This document shows, piece after piece, positions 10,831-22,349 of a DNA stretch of 64,000 bases; the first letter of the stretch is position 1, and each line of letters opens with the position of its first letter. The stretch spans positions 19,609,246-19,673,245 of the forward strand of contig CM032119.1 of assembly GCA_018894105.1 (NCBI GenBank), given 5' to 3'. Below the pieces are notes generated by a model that made no database searches, was not told the DNA's origin, and saw nothing but the letters and a program-made list of their open reading frames with translations. The stretch comes from Jacaranda mimosifolia. Its lineage: Eukaryota; Streptophyta; Magnoliopsida; Lamiales; Bignoniaceae. The position numbers and the translations under genes are program-made.

Positions 10831-12553
10831 TATTGGAATAGTGCCCCGCAGCCAATTAGATTAGCATTTTAAGAATTTCACTTGTGATACGATCTTAATT
10901 GAATGATATTCATATATGTAATGGCCGTCTTCATCTTATGTTTATTTTACTTCACTAGCCCCTAAATCACACATGACTATGGGATTTGATTGCACACTGA
11001 GTGGTGATCATGAAATAAGTCTCTACGGTCGTGATTTTAAATATTTCAAGTTATAGAATCTTATGAGACGGGGCATCTAAGATTCGAATAGACTTGCACT
11101 AATGATGCATAAATCCAAGGAGTTTGATATTGCTTCGTTTCATAAGCAATCCATGTTAGACATGTGTGCATATTAATGGGTGCTTGTTAGAGAATAAGTT
11201 CACTGAAGACATGCCCGGAGAATCTACTAGATAGCTGGAGTGGCAAGTCGGTAATGGCAACTTCTCTAGCTTACGCTAGTGCATAAATTAGTCCTCTGAC
11301 TTGAGGATCCATGGTAACCTTGTGTTTAGGTCCTCATGCTTTGACTCTTCACTGACCACGTAGTGGGCATCCGAGTTGAGATTAGGTATGAACTACTTAG
11401 ACATGGAGGTTTGTGAGATCCAAGATGGGATCTATCTCCTCGTTGTTGTGAAGGGCGAGTGCATCTCCTATGTATTCTATAATGACCGATTCCAAGAAAT
11501 CCTTGTGAAGGTAGTATGACATTTGAAAAAGGACTTTTTCAAAGAATTAAACATTGGAATTAGAAACATAGTTATCGAGGCTATTAGGGAGCTAATAAAT
11601 ATCTTGCCCTAGGCCTCTTTGGGGAGATAGAAGATGGAAAGACCGTAATTGCATGGTAAGCGTAGAGCTAGAATGGTTCATTAGGACATATTCATTTCAT
11701 CCAATTAGTTGGGTTCCATGGGCTTGTTGCTAGACATCTACTATGGAGATTGGGTACTCTTCAATTAATGAAAATTAATTGAAAGAGTTATTAGTTTAAA
11801 TGAGTTTAAACTAATATGAATATTTCAATATTCAAAATATCACAATGAGTTATGAGCCCATGTCCAATGATTGGATGAACCTAATGGGTCACATACAAAA
11901 GCTTAAAGGAAATTCTTACTTGATGGGAGGAATTTTCTGAGTTAGAAAATTCACCCAAGCAGTTTTGGAGAAGAATTCAATTGACTAATTTTTGGTCTTC
12001 TTAGTTTGATTAATTTAATTGTTAAATTAATCAAAATAATTTAAGGAGTTAATTTAATTAATGCCATGTGACAATTAATTAGTCATGTTAACTTAAAGAG
12101 TTAAGTTGAGACCTATTAACTTGAAGAGTTAAGTTAATTGACTTAAGGAGTTAAGTCAAATTAATTAATTAAATTAAAGAATTAATTTAATTAGAATCAT
12201 AATTTGGAATTTGGAGGGAATTTCAAATGAAAGAGTTCATTTGAATTTAATTAAAGTTAATTTGCATTTCATTTCATAAGATGAAATGAAGATGCAAATT
12301 AAATGGAAATGCATGTGAAATTCAAATTCACATGCAAGTTGCCAATAAGCATGGGAGTTTTGATACCAACTTGCATCACACTCTCCTCTCTATAAATACA
12401 AGTGGCTGGTCATGTGATCGCATTCACTCTAGATTCCCATTTTCTCTCCAAAAGTGTTATTTTTCAAGTGTTAAAGCTTCACACTTTCCAAACTCTCTTC
12501 TTCTTCAATTCCTCTCAAAATCGCCACTCCCTTACCTTCATCATCTCATTGTA
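10831..12553 (+). mobile_element. Copia LTR, plus orientation (right arm), interrupted by Copia-A
   Basis: It starts TATTGGAATAGTGCCCCGCA, matching the TGTTGGAATAGTGCCCC start of the other LTRs but in the opposite orientation. The blocks then follow in reverse complement: GTATTCTATAATGACCGATT at about 11474, the TTAA-rich array at 12000-12190 and a TATA box at 12391. Copia-A inserted here with target duplication TGTAT. The interrupted sequence resumes at 43604, where it is cut again by Copia-D at 43637. Confidence 0.75.
12391..12398 (+). promoter_or_regulatory. TATA box of the plus-orientation LTR
   Basis: TATAAATA follows a CTCTCCTCTC tract in the U3/R region of the LTR. A pyrimidine-rich leader (TTCTCTCC, CTCTTCTTCTTC) follows, as expected downstream of an LTR promoter. 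Confidence 0.55.
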
Positions 12554-14328
12554 TTGGCATGTAACACTAGGATCTAATAATAAAAACTAAAGAAAATAGT
12601 CTACACGTGCTTACAAGTATCTAAACATGCTAATGATTCAGATTTGGAAGGAGAATTAACTTGATTTGCAAAAATCTAATGAAGTGATGAAGAACTCTTC
12701 TTCAATCAAGAAACTGTCATACAGTGGCATAGCAGAATGGATGCAACTTTTGGCCAATCCAAGCTTCTCCAAAAATTCAGAAAAAAGTACAACACCTTCT
12801 TAACTCCTTATAAAGCTATTGTAAAATATTCAGTGCAAAAAGCCACAAGAAAGTGCAAAAAAAAATTGCCAATCGGACTGCCCTGACAGTGGATCTCCAA
12901 AAGCAAGCAATCCAGTTATCTTGCCTCCAACATTATGATCCACATACCAATGCTAGATCCTAATCACCTGAATATTAGCTGGAAAATACTAAGGAGATTT
13001 GCAGAGATGAAAGGGTTGATTTGAGGTAGGAGAAGGAGAAAAGGAAGTGAAGCTTCAACACATGAAGCAATATTTGAGATTGGAGGGAAAATGTGAAAGA
13101 ATCTATTTCTTGACAATGTGATCAATTGGCCGCCTATCTCTCCCTCTATCTCTATATATAGAGTGATGGTGGTGTGATGCGGCATCACACCTTCCTCAAG
13201 ATGACTGCCAACTTGGCCTTGGAAGTTGGCAAGTTGCATTTCAATTTTAATTTGAATTTTGTGTGTATTTCAATTTCATTTAGAATTTAATTTCAAATTA
13301 ATTAAAATGCCACACCAAATGAACCTGCCATTTGAAATTTTCCTCCAAAATAAAATCTCTTTATTAATTAAATTAAACACTTTAATTTAATCAATTAATC
13401 TTTGACTTAACTCTTTAAGCTAACTAGACCAATTGATGGTCATGTGACATCAAATAATTAATTCCTTAATTATTGATCTATTTAACTCCTTAAATTAGTT
13501 GATCAATTTAACAATTAAATTAATTAAACTAAGAATGACCTCAAATTTTGCCGACCTCAAAATCAGTTCACTAGGAGTGATTTTCTAACGCGTAGAAAAT
13601 TTTCCTTCATCAAGTAGGAAATGCTATTGGCTTTTGCGTGTGACCCCATTAGGCTCTACCATTCATTGGACATGGGCTCACAACTACTTGTGACTTTTAA
13701 ATATCATATTCATTTTAGTTTAAACTCATTTAAACTAATGGACTTAATTTAATTAATCTCCATTAATTGAAGAGTATCCAATCTCCATTGTCGATGTACA
13801 ACCTCAAGCCCATGGAGCCCAACTAATTGGCCAAAATGAAAGCTTTAGAGGACCATTCTAGCTCTACGCGTAGCATGCAAATACAGTCCTTTCGTCTTCT
13901 ATCTTCTAAAAGAGGCCTAGGGTAAGATATTTGTTGATTCCCTAATAGCCTCAATTCTATGTCTCTAGTCAAATATTTGATTTCTCTTTATGACCTCATC
14001 TCTGGAAAACTCTTTTTCCAAATTTTCATTCTACCTTATGCAAGGATTTCAAGGAATCAATCATTATAGAATACATAGGAGATGCGCTTGCTCTTCATAA
14101 CGACGAGGAGTCGGATTCCATGTTGAATCTCACAAACCTCCATGTCTTAGTAGCTCACACCCAACTTCCACCTGAACGACCCGCAATGTGGCCAAGAAAG
14201 AGTCAAAATATCAGGACCTTAACATAAGGTTACCATAGATCCTCGAGTCAGAAGACTAATTATATGCACTAGCGTAAGCTGGAGAACTTGCCACCACCGA
14301 TTTGCTACTTCGGCTATCTAGTGGATTC
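12554..14328 (-). repeat. Copia-A 3' LTR, left part
   Basis: It begins TGGCATGTAACACTAGGATC, homologous to the start of the Copia-A 5' LTR at 30791. A TATA-like string lies at 13151-13160 (minus strand). It is cut at the GATTC site where Copia-B inserted, and continues at 24596. Confidence 0.85.
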
Positions 14329-16569
14329 TAAAGACAAGTGATGCACTAGGATCCAATAACAAAACTTCAAAAGCTCATGTTAATTGGTGCTTTAGAAGCA
14401 AACAAGGATCTAAACTTGCTTAGGATTCAGATTTGGGTGGAGAGTTACCATGATTAGCACAATCCAAAGGAAAGATAAAGAACTCTTCTTCAATCCAGAA
14501 ACTGTCAAACAGTAGTGCAGTTGGAAGGATGGAACTTTTGCATGATCCAAATGTCTCCAAAAAATCTGGAAAAATTCTAGTAGATCCTCAACTCTTTGAT
14601 GAAGCTACTATGATTTCAGATCAAAACTCCTTCTAGATCTCCTGAAAAAAAATTGCCAAGTCACTGCCCTGACTAGTGGATCTCCAAGGCACAACAATCC
14701 TATTATCTTGCCTCTATCAATATGATCCACATACCAATGCTATTTCTAATTTCTTCTCAACATTAGCTAGAGATAGAGAGGAGAAATGAGAGCTTGAAGG
14801 CCGATTTAAGGGATGGAGAAAAAGAGAGAAGTGGAGCTTCAACTTATGAGGCAACACTTTGGATGAAGGAAAATGTGAGAATCTAATTCTTCACATAGAT
14901 TATGATATACGGACGCCCACCAACACCTCTACTATATTTATATATAGAGGGATGGTGGTGTGATGCCAAGGTGGCATCATGTCTTTCTCAAGGTGGGGGG
15001 ACCGCCCACTTGCATTGCAAGTTGGCAAATTCAAATCAAATTTGAGTTTTGTGTGCATTTCAATTACATTTGGAATCTAACTTCAAATTAATTAAATGCC
15101 ACACTAAATGAACTTTCATTTGAATTTTCCCTCCAATTTAGATTCTTCTCATTAATTAAATTAAACACTTCAATTTAATTAATTTAATCCTTGACTTAAC
15201 TCTTAAGTCAATTAGCATAATACTTTAAGTTAAGAATTGTTAACTTAACTCTTTTAAGTTAACTTGACCTATTGATGGTCATGTGGCACTAAATAATTAA
15301 CTCCTTAATTATTAATCTAATTTAACTCCTTAAATTGTTTGATCAATTTAACAATTAAATTAATCAAGCCAAAATTGACCTTAATTTCAGTCACCCCAAA
15401 ATCGATCACATGGAGTGAGTTTCTAACACTTACAAAAATTATTCCATCATTTAGGAAATGCAATTGGCTTTTGTGTGTGACCCGATAGGTTCTACCATTC
15501 ATTGGATATGGGCTCACAACTCCTTGTGACTTTTGAATATCATATATTCATTTTAGTTTAAACACCTTTAAACAAATCAACTTAATTCAATTAATCACCA
15601 TTAATTGAAGAGTACCCAATCTCCATGGTCGATGTCCAACCTCAAGCCCATGGAGCCCAACTAATTGGCCTAAATGAATGGTTTTGAAGAACCATTATAG
15701 CTCTACATGTACCATGCAAATATGGTCCTTCCATCTCCTATCTCCTGAAAGAGGCCTAGGGCAAGACATTTGCTGGCTCCATAATAGCCTCGATACTATG
15801 TCTCTATTTCCAATGTTCGATTCCACTTTATGACCTCATCTTTGGAAAACTCTTTTTCCAAATTGTCATACTACCTTGTTCAAGGATTTCTTGGAATCGA
15901 TCATTATAGAATACATAGAAGAGGCACTCGTCTTTCCCAAAGATAAGGAGTCGGATTCTATCTTAGATCTCACAAATCTCCATGTCTAAGTAGCTCATGC
16001 CCAATCACCACTTGGACGACCCGTTAAGTGACCAAGGAGGATTCAAAGCATGAGGACCTAAACACAAGGTTACCATGGACCCTCAGGTCAAAGGACTAAT
16101 TATATGCACTAGCATGAGCTGGAGAATTTGCCATTACCAATTTGCCACTTCAGTGATATTGTGGATTCTCTAGGCGAGCCTTTAATGCCTCATTCTCTAA
16201 CATGCACCTACTAACATGCATCCATATCTCATATGGGATTGCTCATGGAATGGAGCAATATCCAACTCCTTATATCTATGCATTGTTAGTACAAGTCTAT
16301 CTGGATCTTATATACCTCGTCTCTTAAGATCCTACGACTTGGAAGATTTACGATCAGGATTGTGTAAGACTTATTACATGATCACCACCCAGTGCATGAC
16401 CAAGTCCCATAGTATTATGTGATCTAAGGGCTTCAAGCAAATGCCAATAAAGTATTAATGAGCATAAGATGAAGATGGCCATAATGTGAATATCATTCAA
16501 TCAAGATTGTATCACAAGTGAAATAGGTTACATGCCAATCTAATTGGCTTGCGGGGCACTATTTCAACA
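14329..16569 (-). repeat. Copia-B 3' LTR
   Basis: The plus strand runs from TAAAGACAAGTGATGCACTA (the initial TG has lost its G) to TTTCAACA. The minus-strand start is therefore TGTTGAAATAGTGCCCCGCA. A TATA-like string lies at 14935-14947 in the sense of the element. Next to it at 16570-16584 lies the polypurine tract. Confidence 0.9.
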
Positions 16570-16584
16570 ATTTCCCACTTGCCC
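16570..16584 (-). other. Copia-B polypurine tract
   Basis: The minus strand reads GGGCAAGTGGGAAAT immediately before the 3' LTR start, the place where plus-strand DNA synthesis is primed. The same tract appears at the same place in the other elements (24996, 34934, 45821, 58533). Confidence 0.75.
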
Positions 16585-16599
16585 TAAAGCCAATTCCCT

Positions 16600-18262
16600 A
16601 TAGTCTTAAGACCCATCTTCTCAAGATGTCATTCAAAGACCATTTGCATTTAAGGGTTTAGACAGTGGATCTGCTATAGTCTCTTTTGAGGCAACTGTTT
16701 CCACTCAATTGTCACCTCTGTCAAATGATATCATATATCAAATGATAACATATTTATCTATGTTTGGATCATTGATGAGATCTTAGCTCAAGTCCTAAGT
16801 TGTCTTCAAAAGACAATCATAGGCTCATGCGCACTAGACACTACATCCAACTCCTGGATAAAGTTTCTATCTAAACACCTTCTTTTGCGGTTTCCAAAAC
16901 CATAAATTATTTCACCTTAGAGGTAGTCTCAGCCATGTGGTGTCTAGTCGGAACTCTTTCCAACTTTTCGCGATGCTACTAAGGCAAAATTTAAATCAAA
17001 ATGTGGATTTTATGTCATGTACATTGGATTGGAAACTAGGATCCGAAAACCCCCCAGGTTTCAATTCTCCATTGCCGTATACCAAAAATAAGTCCTTAGT
17101 GCTTCTCAAGTACTAAAGGATTATTTTAACGGCCATCCAGTGACATTCACTGGGGTTGGATTGAAAGTGGCTCGTAACACTTAAAGCATTTTCTATATCT
17201 GGCCTTTGTACGTTAAACGACATACATTACGCTCCCTGTGGCAGACGCATAAGGTATGTGGGTCATTCTCTGTCTTTGGTCATCAGTCTAAGGGGCCATA
17301 AGCTTGGAGAGACAAAGGCCATGTCCCCATGAGATGAACTTACTTTAGGATTTTTCCATACTAAAACTCTTTAGTATCCTGTCAATGTACAGTATTTGGG
17401 AAAGCCCTAGTATCATTCTCGATCTATCACTATAGATACGTATTCCTAATACGTAGGATGCTTCTTCTAAATCCTTCATAAAGAACTATGTAGATAACTA
17501 TGCTTTAGTACACACTAACATTTCTATCTCATGCTCAATGAGAAGAATGTCATCGACCTAAAGCATAACAAACTTTATACTACTCCCACTAGCCGTCTTG
17601 TACGCACAACATTCATACACTTTTTTAACAAAGCCAAACGATTTGACTTTCTAATCAAAACATGTGTTCTATGTTCAGGACGCCTATTTGAGTCTATAAA
17701 TGGATCTCTGGAGTTTGCAAACCTTTTGCTTACTTCCCTTGGATGTAAAACCTTATAGTTGCTCCAATGTCTCCATTAAGGAAAGTGGTTTCACATTCGT
17801 TAGCCATATCTCATAGTTATAATATACGGCTATGACAAGTAGAATTCGAATGGACTTAGGTATTGAGACCAGTGAAAAGGTTTCCACAAAATCGATGCCG
17901 GGCCTTTGAGTGTAACCTTTTGCCACTAGTCACGCCTTAAAGGTTGCTACCTCTCTATCAACTCCTAGCTTTCGCTTATAAATCCACTTGCAACTAATGG
18001 GAACTATTCTCTTTGGTGGATCTACCAAAATCTATACTTTGTTGGAGTACATGGAGTCCATTTCGATTCTCATGGCATTTAGCCAATATCCCGAGTTTAT
18101 GTCTAACATAGCTTCCTTATAGGTCTTCGAATCACTATTCGATTGGCCCATCTCATGAAGGGATCTGAACATTTCGAGTTACTTCTTGATTCGGTCCGAT
18201 CTTCTTAGAAGTTGTGTGTAAGGCTCTAGATGCCCACTTCTTTTTACCACTTGTGGGATTTG
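16600..18262 (-). pseudogene. Copia-B reverse transcriptase and RNase H remnant
   Basis: RVT_2-type RT followed by RNase H, recognisable by alignment to the better copies downstream. The active-site box lies at 17549-17560. V-D-D is kept, but the preceding Tyr codon is a TAG stop, so translation would end in the active site. The RNase H end (about 16800-17000) keeps only the outline of the SWKSSK...TEAEY...KNFI region. No reading frame longer than about 60 codons survives. It would have copied the element RNA to DNA in cytoplasmic particles. Confidence 0.8.
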
Positions 18263-19740
18263 TTAATCATCTTGAACTTCATCAAGTTCAATGATAACGC
18301 CCTTTCTATGTAATAGAAATTCTTTTTCCAAAAAGTGGGCATTCATTGAGACAAATACATTTTGTTCCATGGGATTATAAAAGTAATAACCCATAGACTC
18401 TCTAAGGTATCCCACAAACTTGCACAAGGTGGATCCACTATCCAACTTGTCTCATATTGTCTATTTCAAATAGGTAGGAGTCCCCTAAACCTTAAGATAT
18501 TGGTAAGAGGATGCTTTGCCATTCCACATCTCATGCAGCATTTTTGCACTAACTTTGATGGTACCACATTTAGTAGCATCGCTGCTGTTTGTAAGGAATA
18601 TTCCTAAAAGGATATGGACACATCGAAAAAGTTCATTGCAAGGTATGGTTTCTCCTTTCAGCTACTCCATTATATTGGGGTGTGGAGGGTGGGGTCCATT
18701 GAGAGAGAATCTCATTCTCCTTTAGATAATCTAAGAATTCAGTATTTATATATTCTCCCCCTCGATCCGATCGAAAACCTTTAATACTAAGCCCATTTTG
18801 CTTTTGTACTTCATTCCTATACTCTTTAAACTTTTCAAAGGCTTTGGACTTGTACTTCATAAGATACACATGTCCGAACTGACTATAATCATTGGTGAAG
18901 GTGATGAAGTAGGAATAGCCTTCTCCGTACTAACTCTTAGTGGGTCATAAACATCCGTATTGATCAAATCTAAAGGATTTGTGTTGCGCTCCGTTTATCC
19001 TACAAAATGAGCCTTGGTCATTTTTTCCTTTAAACAAGATTCACAACTAGGGAAGATTCTCATTGCCATTAACATTTCGTGCTTAAGGAGTGGCGGCAAA
19101 CCTCTTGATTGATCAACGTGAGTTCATCTCCTGCCTCATGCTCGTTTGATGGACCTGATTCTTCTCGAACTTTGTCTGCATCGGATATGATCACTGCTGC
19201 CAATCCAGCACCCAGACTTTGAGAGCTTCTAACTTGTTCACCCTATCTTTAGAAATATGTCTAAGTCTTGCATGTCATAACATGGCATCTTCTTGGATAT
19301 CTAATTTTCTTACTTTGTTGAATGTGCATTAGTAATGGTTGAGAATTCAAGAATGTATAATCCTTTGTTAAGTATACCATAAGCAACTAAAGAACCTATT
19401 CTTTAATGCATTCAATCTCCTATTTGATACAAAAGGATCAAATTCTTCAATATCTAAAATGGGAATTAAAATAATGTTCTAACAATATATGGTACATTTT
19501 AACAAAGGTTCAATACAATTATGGAGTACTCTAAGTCGAACTTATTATACGCATTCAACTTTGTCCATAACTCTTGCTCCTTAGCCAAGGCGGGGATCAT
19601 ATCCCCATCACTAAGTCTTATTCTTCTTTCTATTCTTTGTGACAACTTACAAAGATAAGAACCACATACGATATCATATATCCATACAGAAGAATTCATC
19701 CTTAAATGCATTTCAATAAAGTACATACCCTTCTCAAGGT
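18263..19740 (-). pseudogene. Copia-B integrase and protease remnant
   Basis: The integrase core is readable at 18633-18869: FRSDRGGEYINTEF carries the second catalytic Asp, and PQYNGVAERRNHT the catalytic Glu. The C-terminal part is at 18263-18445 (LCKFVGYLRESMGYYFYNP), typical of the copia integrase-RT linker. Toward the gag side, 19499-19726 holds the protease region. There the usual W-x-x-D-T/S-G box reads WIYDIVCGSYLC, so the catalytic D-T/S-G is lost. Frameshifts separate these blocks. Confidence 0.8.
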
Positions 19741-20477
19741 TTGCAAGGTATCCCTTGCAATTCCATTTCCAATGGCCTATCTCGCCAAAGTAGAAACAAG
19801 TAATATCAACTATATCCTCTATAATCTTCTTGACTTCTCTAGATGCCTTTAATGGTTGCCTTCCCTTGGAGGAAGAACTTTTCTTCCTTTTACCTCATTT
19901 TCTAGCACCCCTAGGGCTCATAGCCTTGGAGGAGGAAGCAAGCATTAATGGTATGCCCTTGTAATGGTAATCTCTATCTAAATCAACAGTTTGATCAATA
20001 AAACTTAGCAAGGATGTGAGTATTAAATCCTTTTGGAGATCATTGTCCATCACTTTGTCTAAGTTGAAAAACTTCTCCAAGCCTAATCATCTTTAGACCG
20101 TAGTTGATAACACATAACTTCGTATCCATCCTAGCTTGAAAATTTTCCTTTGACAACATGAATTTCTTGTACCTTGTTTGCTTTACAACTCTTGTAAACT
20201 TGAACCAATGTACTATTCATGTGTCCTTGAGATTTTTGAAGTATATAGATGCTAAAAATGAGACTATGGGATAGGACGATCCTTAACCCAATTCGTGAAC
20301 ATTTCACGTGTCTCTTGATCTACTTTAATCCCCATGAGACTAGGAGCACCCTGATATAAGACATATATTCGCTTCAAGGAATCTATAATGATTTTTGAGG
20401 CTAAGCCAATCGTGAAAGTTTAGCCTGGTTGGTTTATTGGTTTCTAAGAAATAACGTTGAGTCAATTTTTTAGCCAT
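19741..20477 (-). pseudogene. Copia-B gag remnant
   Basis: Retrotran_gag_2 (UBN2) type capsid protein. The start at 20477 reads MAKKLTQRYFLETNKPTRLN, matching MAKNPL...NKLTRPNFRDWL of Copia-A. An upstream in-frame ATG (20567) exists but is not conserved. The middle is broken, with a short piece at 19895-20080 (FFNLDKVMDNDLQKDLILTS) matching the LGQLDVVVDNDLYMDLIL block. The zinc knuckle region near 19780 is degenerate. Confidence 0.75.
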
Positions 20478-20543
20478 TTTTAAGATTTCACAAATCTTCA
20501 AAGGTGAAAGAAAAATATAAGCATGTGATTGAATATTGATATT

Positions 20544-20577
20544 GAAAACATGTTCATGATCTTTCAAGCATGTTTTC
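20544..20577 (-). promoter_or_regulatory. Pre-gag hairpin, Copia-B
   Basis: A perfect 9-bp inverted repeat (GAAAACATG / CATGTTTTC) with a 16-nt spacer lies about 70 nt upstream of the gag ATG. The equivalent is 10 bp in Copia-C (38874-38909) and 12 bp in Copia-D (63206-63239). Confidence 0.55.
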
Positions 20578-20664
20578 TCCTACTATTTTATCAAATCCTT
20601 CACCCCTTAGAAGAATTCGGGAAATCTCATTTTATAGTGAGAATCAAGAATTCGGGACTTGTAA

Positions 20665-20965
20665 GTGAACCCCCGCTTTGAGTGCCATCCACAAACAATC
20701 GAAAGGTAAGCAACATTTGCTAATTGCATCTCTTGAAGATATATTTTGCCTCACTTTTCATGTAGACACCCCGCTTCAAGTGCATCTACATTACTAAGTG
20801 TTAAGTCGAACCTATCAATCAAACTTTGATTCGAGACGACTCCACGACATCTCACGACTCGTGTGCCAATGCATGGAGGTTCTCAAATCAAATGTGCATC
20901 GTATTCTAAGTATATGCTCACAACTTTCCTCCTAAGTGTGACCCCCGCTTTAAGTGCCATCACAC
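20665..20965 (-). promoter_or_regulatory. Four-hairpin leader array, Copia-B
   Basis: Four stem-loops: 20665-20692 (GTGAA/TCCAC, which pairs with one G-U on the transcribed strand), 20762-20789 (GTAGA/TCTAC), 20840-20878 (CTCCA/TGGAG outside CAT/ATG) and 20936-20965 (GTGTGA/TCACAC). Loops 1, 2 and 4 share CCCCGCTTNAAGTGC-type sequence. The same four positions form hairpins in every copia element of the window. Confidence 0.65.
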
Positions 20966-22334
20966 AAATTCGGTAGCATCGTCATAGCGTATACTATTGG
21001 GGATTAATTAAAACTCTTTTCAGTTTATATCCATTTTGACTTAGTATTTGAAAACACTTAGCCTTTCTAAGTTGAGGGTTTTTGCTTGCAAAAATCTCAT
21101 TTTTTTATCTTTTTATTTAGGTTTTCTATATCCTAACCATGCATCTCATAAATTAATAGGATATGGAAAGCAAAATAAGTAAATGCGTATAGCATGCTTC
21201 CAGGGTGGGATGACCATGAGCCTAACCAAGTGGAGCACTTAGAGCTATAGGTGCACCACCTAGTTGATTTTAAGTGGGTTGATTAAATCTAGCTATTGCC
21301 ATGCCTCCAATGGTCTCCTTATTCCCTATAACATTTACAAGAGAAAGAAATCCTCACTCCTAGTGATTCTACTCTCATAATATTTACAAGATAGAAATTA
21401 AGAAACATGCAAGCCCCAATTTATTACAACCCTTTTCAACAATTTGAAACAAATAAAATTAATATTAAAGGCTCATGATCATCCTCATTTATTCATCATC
21501 CATTCAATAACTAAATGAATAATAAATAAATATAAAATTAATAATTAATTCCAACAATTAAAAGCTTATCTCATAAACAATTAATTGGTCAAGAAAAAAT
21601 AAGCATAACATTTATCCATCTCATTTTTGCACAAAAATGGAGATTAACTTGAACAAGTTTCTAAAAGCAATCAAAAATGTCAAACATGATTTTGAGAACT
21701 TGCACAACACTTGTGCATCTATCTAGCATGATTTGAATCATTTTTTGTCACTTGTGTGCACGGCTGGGCGGCAGGTGCGCCTGCTGCACTGCCTGTGTGC
21801 TGCCACAATGCGGTACCACCCCTATCTTGGGGTTCGAACCAAGTCAAGTCAATTTTGGCTCAACTTTTGTGCACCAAAAATTTTAGGACACATCATAAAC
21901 ATCAAACCACACATTTTAGATGAAATTTCAAATTTAAAACACCTTTCAAAATAGAATTTCAAGGGCTCAAACATACTTCAAACTTCAAGTTCAAGTAAGA
22001 ATCATATTCTTCAAAAATTTCCAACAAAACTCCAATCAAATTAGATCCAAAAATGACCAAAACTCTTCTAGGCCATCAACAACATGCAATATCAACATAT
22101 AACATAAACTAATGCTAAATCAACATTCAGCATTAGAGGCTATGAATTAAAATATACTAAACATTTGAATCAACACTTAAAACACATATTACATGCTTTC
22201 AATTCATCAATCAAAGAGCCATCACAATATCATCCAAACACTCAAATCCATCATATGAATCAAGAATTTGATGATTTTGATCACTTTATCACATGAATCA
22301 ATCATTTAAAAAATCCAAATCAAAGCATGAATTA

Positions 22335-22347
22335 GGCTAGGATACCA
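22335..22347 (-). other. Copia-B primer binding site
   Basis: The minus strand reads TGGTATCCTAGCC, the initiator tRNA-Met primer site (TGGTATCAGAGCC in plant copia elements) with a few mismatches, two bases inside the 5' LTR boundary. Confidence 0.85.
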
Positions 22348-22349
22348 AT

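Larger units (their letters stand above)
20478..22334 (-). other. Copia-B leader region (PBS to gag)
   Basis: Non-coding leader of about 1.86 kb, unusually long for a copia element. In transcription order from the PBS it holds a GC-rich patch (21759-21830), the four-hairpin array (20665-20965) and a hairpin close to gag (20544-20577). No protein similarity was seen. Confidence 0.75.

Noticed and set aside
12332..12577. Plus-strand open frame downstream of the LTR TATA box
   Set aside because: It covers LTR leader sequence and runs across the Copia-A insertion site at 12553/12554, so it is a chance frame.
20665..20965. Spaced repeats in the leader as a CRISPR-like array
   Set aside because: The repeats are imperfect, only four, with spacers that are themselves conserved between elements, and the genome is eukaryotic.
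21733..21954. Cys-rich looking plus-strand frame over the GC-rich leader patch
   Set aside because: The frame is on the non-transcribed strand of the leader and is not conserved at the equivalent place in the other elements.
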